Origin: Apostichopus japonicus
Taxonomy: Eukaryota; Echinodermata; Holothuroidea; Aspidochirotida; Stichopodidae
Direction: 5' to 3'
Length of the DNA: 64,000 nt
Assembly (NCBI RefSeq): GCF_037975245.1
Contig: NC_092564.1
Coordinates: 20,191,984-20,255,983, forward strand
Of the stretch, positions 56,801 to 62,800 are shown piece by piece. The number at the start of each line of letters is the position of its first letter. Positions within the stretch are counted from its first letter, which is position 1. The notes beneath the pieces are model-generated. The model had not been told where the DNA came from. It saw only the letters and a program-made list of their open reading frames with translations, and ran no database searches. A program made the position numbers and the translations under genes.

Positions 56801-59800
56801 TTAACAAACACATTGAATAAACATGTTCCACACATTAAAAACTTGAAACAATTTGTACATCACAAGAAAAGCTTCTTTAACCAAGATTTCAGACACTAAA
56901 GAAATTGAAAACTCAAGCAGATTTATCCTGCAGGTGTCGCCAGACGCGTAGCCAAGGGGGGGGGGCGAAGGGGGTAGCCCCCCTTTTTAAATATGCTCAA
57001 AGGGGGGCTGCCCCCTTCGCCCCCCCTTTGAGCATATTTAAAAAAAATTTTTTTTAATGTTTTTATGATATCGCTAGTATTTTTCAAAAAGAGAAAATGC
57101 TAAGATGCAACCTGCAAGGCCTGGGAAGTGCCATTTCCAGCGATCTGGGAGGCATTTTCAGCCAAAATTGTCTTTTACGCTTCGCGCCAACCATGGTGGC
57201 GCCACGCTTAGATAGTTTGCAATGCCGAATCTACAGTTTCGCCCCTCCCTTGGCAAATTCCTGGCTACGCGCCTGGGTGTCGCAAAGATATTTGAATTGG
57301 GTAGTTTATGGCGACCAACAGCTGAATGCCTAAAAAACCTGTAATTGTAACATTATTTCTATGACGGAGATGACGTCATTTTGTAACATCACATATTTTC
57401 CTTCTTTCTTTGTAGTGTCATTAGCACGGTTTTGTTTGCCCAAGTTTGTCCTGACAGCTTTCAAAACAAAACAAAAAACCTGGGTTTAACGAAATAAAAG
57501 GAATGAAACAATGAGGATAATGAATAAAACTTTTTATATTTACGTCTTCTGAACATCTAAATAAAGATTTGTTGCCAGACTTGCTTGTTACACAATTATT
57601 AAAGGAATTGTCTGGTGGAAGATTTTGATACATTGTCTTTGTAGTTATTATTTTTCTCTTTCTAACCATGTAAAAATTGTCCCCATTCGACGTTTTCTTC
57701 TTGTAGAAATCTGGTTTTCAAATTCACCAGTTTCTCACCAAAAGTACCGTTTGTTCGAACGCTTCAATATGGTGATTGACGTAGTGGTTGCAGATAGGCA
57801 AAACAGGCGACTTGAAGTTAGCACTCCCAATTCCGCAGCAAATAAACTCACGTACATTGCCTCATATATATAACGTACATACTCGCGAACGTATATACTA
57901 CGATGCTCAGTTGGTGTACTTGTATAGCGTTACACATAGTACACTCACACTCAAACCATAGTTCATTAACTGTTCTTCGAAATCGCTGAAATAAAATTCA
58001 CGGATCAAATTAACAGTAAAAGGAAACTTGTAAAGTATTCGTTAAACCGAAAGATGAAACTTGGCGGAATCGATGTCATCGCAGAACTGTCCAATTGTAA
58101 ACGTTAGAGTAGGCTATACACGCGAACATTCTTCGCGCTGGAGCTGGATACCGCGATGTGTAAACAACGAAGAGCCTGCTGTTAAAACTTATCTTGTGTT
58201 TCACAAAGACCACAAAACCACCGACCTACTACATATATGGCGGCTTAAGGAGTTTTTTAAATCATATCTAATTTATAAGAAATTTCACCGGAAATTATCG
58301 AAGAAATTGATCGAATCGTTGTCAGAGCAGAATGTAGCACTGAGAAGCTTAGGCTTCGCAGAACTGTCCGATTGTCAACGTTTGAGTATAGCCTACATGC
58401 GAACATTTTTCGCGTTGGAGCTGGATAGCGCGATGTATAGCCTGAACAACTCAGAGTCTGCTGTTAAAATTTACCATGTGTTACACAAAGACCACGGAAC
58501 CACCGATCAAGTACATGGCGGCTTAAGGAGTTTTTGAAAACATATCTAATTTTAAAGAAATTTCACCGGAAATTAAGGAAGAAATTTATCTGTATACAAA
58601 CGCTGTTTTTGTTGTGATTACCGTATAGGTACTGTGCGGAGGGTGGGTTATGACGCAATCTGCTATGGCAGAGCTGACGTCACGTATTGTACTGTTCAAA
58701 TCATTTTTGAAATGTCTATCCATAACGATTAAAAAATCGTTTCTCTGTCAAACGCAACATTAGCGTTCTCATACTTTGACAACATGTTTGGAAAATTATT
58801 TACTATTTTTTAAGCTAACTTCTTTGGGCCACCAGACAATCCTTTTAACTCATGTGTTTCATCTCAAAAATTGATATGTACTTAGACCCAAAAAAAGCAA
58901 CAACAAAAAAATAAAAATTTTTAATCATTGTTAAAAATTAAATAACTGCCTAGGGGTCCTAAATGTTTCAAGTAACCCTGGAGAAAAGGCATAAAGTTGC
59001 TGTGATGGATCTCAGCTCTGCATTGTTTTTATTTCCCTATCATTACTTTCTGCCATTCCCTGCATATTGCAGAATATTAATAACCAGCTGTTACAAATTT
59101 GTCATCGCACCCACCGACGACGGGCTCGGACAACTCGATCCATTGCACGGTACCTTTAGAAACAGGATCCAAAAGAGGATATGATATCTTAACTCCACCC
59201 ACACTTCATGTTTCCAGACGTGAAGGTTTCCAAGCTCAGAAAGAAAAACCAAAGGAGTAAGTCCTATTAAATCAATCAGGTATTAAGAAAAGTATCTTTC
59301 ACCTTAAAATCAAGTTTTGGTTTCTAAATGACAGTACTATATCAATTCCTTTATTTTTCCCCTTCTTCTCTTTTTTTTTTTATTAGGAATCAGCCATAGT
59401 TTCTTATGTTGCCAAGTAAACTGACTTCACTTAAAGTAGACTTTTCTGCTAAAATAATTTTCAATTTAAATATTAGTTTATACTTTGACATGGTCCATTA
59501 CACTCAGGTACTCTCTACAATTTCCTCCATTATTTCTATATCTAGAGTCAGATCAGGCAGTTGAGGAGAGTCCCTCGCTTTCTCTTAACTTTTGATTGAT
59601 CAGTCCTAAACATCTCAAATTTTACAGAGATGCTTGACTACGAGAAGTCCTTTTCTCTTTTTCCTTTTTCGACAGATCACATTTTTTTTTATTCGCTCGA
59701 TGACGAAGGTTGAAAGGGGAAAATATTTTACTATACATTCAAGCTGTATATAAGTTTGTCTACCCACAGATATGAAAGAGTTGGAAAATGGAAAAAAGCA

Positions 59801-62800
59801 TCAAAAAGTTGAATGTCCTAAAGTGCATAGACAGAAGAAATCTCCCCCCCCCCCCCCTTCTTTGGGCAAAATATTTCAGTAACCACAGAGTTGCAGGAAT
59901 TCAGAGAAAAGACCCCACCACGGATATTAATAAACCTCTGATGGTACCACCTGTATCTTCCTACATCTGACCCCAAAAAAAAACACTGAAGGATAATCTT
60001 GGATGACCAGTGGCTTTAAATATTGTAAAGATTTATCACCAAACTGTCCAAGGTGTCCGTAATGTAATTAATCTTCCCCACAAGAACACAAAGTCTACTC
60101 TTTAAATTACCTTTCTTTGTTAAACGCACCATACAACAATACACTGCATAATTCTACCTTACAAATGACTGTTATATCCATCGACGACCACATGTGGCAC
60201 GATAAGCCACAAGTTTCCCACACTGTGGTAGATCACATGTATCTTTCATTTTGGTCTTGTTCCTTTCCTCCTAGTTTGACAACTTTGTTCTCCTTTTGTT
60301 TCTTTTGTCTCAACAATCACTCACCTTGTTCAAAAGCATCACTTTTGTTTCATCCCCCACATAGTGTTTATATACTATTTGGTGCACTCACCAGAGGGAC
60401 AGGATCCACATTGTCTGGACCCATGGGTGTTAATGCAGGTAACCGAGGGGCTTGACGAGCAGCCACCATTGTTGGTCAAACATTCATTAATATCATAACA
60501 CTGAGCACCATTCCCTGTAAACCCTGTGTAAGAAAAATGTAAGATATATAAATATTTATTATTTAATTTACAGAGCAGCCACCTGGACATATGAGGTAAT
60601 ATTTGCCAAGAATGTGACCATCTTTGAACAAAAAGGCACCTTAAGAAGTAAAATCTGAAAGAACATTGAAAATTATGTTGAGAGAGAGGTTTCACAAAAT
60701 TCTAGTTAACTACATTAAATCTCTGACCTGTTTTATGTTATTTCTCAAATGTTGGAAGAATCGTTGTTTGAAAAATTGTTTCATTTTGGTTGCTGTATAT
60801 TTTATACTAAAAGTAAAATAGGTTTGACAAAAATATTGTATACAGGACTTACAGGGAAGGTAGAAGTGGGGGGAGGTAGATTATTCTATGAAGTCAGAAG
60901 AGTGCATTTCTCATTTTGCTATCTATTTTATCATGTGCACAGGATAGCATAGGTGGGGGAGGGGGTTATGGGATGGCCCAAATTTTAAATTCCCTGAATG
61001 ATTTAGGTAGGGCATGAACATTTCCTGGAACGGCAACCTGGACTTGGGAGGATGGACTAATTCTTCCCCAACTGAAACATAAACCATCCCCTCGATTGAA
61101 TGTAAACTCACCCCCACCCTCCTCCCAATTGAATGTAAAACATCCCCAAATTGAATGCAAAACATCGACTGCATGGTTTGATGTAAAACCTCCCCCAAGT
61201 GAAGGTATAAAAATGTTACCTGCAACAGAAGATGGAGGTGGAGAACCATGTCCCCACCTTCTCCCCCACCCCCTCCCCAACCCCATTCCCTTGTTTAAAG
61301 GACAATGTGAATAACATCACTACACTGAGCTAAAACACAACTTCTCTTCTATTTGCCTACCAGTTGGACAACTGGCACAGAAGTAGGTTCCTGCAACATT
61401 GTTACATGTGACTCCTTCAAAGCATGGACTGTCATCACATTCATTGACATCGATGCTGCAAGCGGGGTTATTACTGGATGAATCAGTCTGCCAGCCGTCA
61501 AAGCAGATACAGGAATACTTTGGCTAAAAGGGAAGAGTTAACAGAAAATGCAACAATGGAATTATTCATATGTATGGGTCTCCATAATGCATGAAAATCA
61601 AACCTAGGAGCCTCTTTTCGAAGGTTTAACTTTTGTCTTTCCTGTGCCATATTCTGCTCTCTCTTCTAACCCCCCTCATGACGTTCTAATGTCTTCCGCT
61701 CCCAGCCAATCAACATCTCACCTATGTCAACAAAACTTGTCTTTCTTTGTTTCACACACCCTCCAACCCTTCAAAATGTGCAATTAACATAATTTTGAAG
61801 TAATCTGTTCCGTACAGGAGACACAATGAAACCCAACCATAATTATATGTAGAGGGGTAGGAAGCTTCCAAAAAGTGAGGGGGGGCACAACATGTGATGG
61901 GCACTTTCTCATTCCACTACCACCACTCGTTATGCTATAAACCGATACACACCGGCCATATCACTTAAATATATATGATGTGTTAGTATGCTATCAATAC
62001 TATTATGGTGCGCTGCAACATTGATTTTGTATTTATTGAGATTGTTTATTGTTAACCGTGCTACAAAAAGATATGGGATGCCATTTTACAAATAGCATGT
62101 TCAGACTAAAAATAAATAAATAAAAATAAAATATTAAAATTAACAATGGCTTAAGATGTCCAAAAGACAGTGCTTCATCAAATGGGCACATTTTGTTTGC
62201 CAATAGGGCACATTTGCTATTTTGGAAAAAATTGGGGGCTCGTTCCCCCAGTGCCCACTCTCCCCCCGGCTCCTACCCCCTGTCTATATGATAGAGATAA
62301 CTGGCAGAAACAACTTCCCAAAACAGCTTTTTAGAAATCTTACTCCATTTGGGATCCGATATCGCAGATTTAAATTTGATGTCACTGAGTCACAAGTGCT
62401 GACATTTTTCTCAACATTCTCTGCATTTATTGCAATATTTATTTTCTGTAATGGAGTTGGGTTTTGCAAAAAGCTTGATCTAAAATAATGATCCTCTCAA
62501 CATCAACTAATGACCTAATTGTGTATTAGCATTCTACCTTCTTGAATATGAAAAAAAAGTAAAGAGAAAAATAAGAGCTTTCTGGTCCTAGTGGCACTAA
62601 GACATCCACAGATTTACAAAATGGAGGCTTCCATACACAACTTTAAAACAAGGATATCTCCCAATGGAACACAACTTTTCTTAGCCGATTCGTTGGAATT
62701 TTTTCTTCTCAAAGATATCTGTCATATTAGATTAAGATCCTGGCTGGGTTTATTGTCCCCCTTTTAATGAGTTACACAATCTGTGGCAATATGTTTACCC

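Noticed and set aside
59101-59170. Possible EGF exon (relatively GC-rich block)
   Set aside because: No frame gives cysteine spacing of an EGF, and exons 4 and 5 already join in frame across it.
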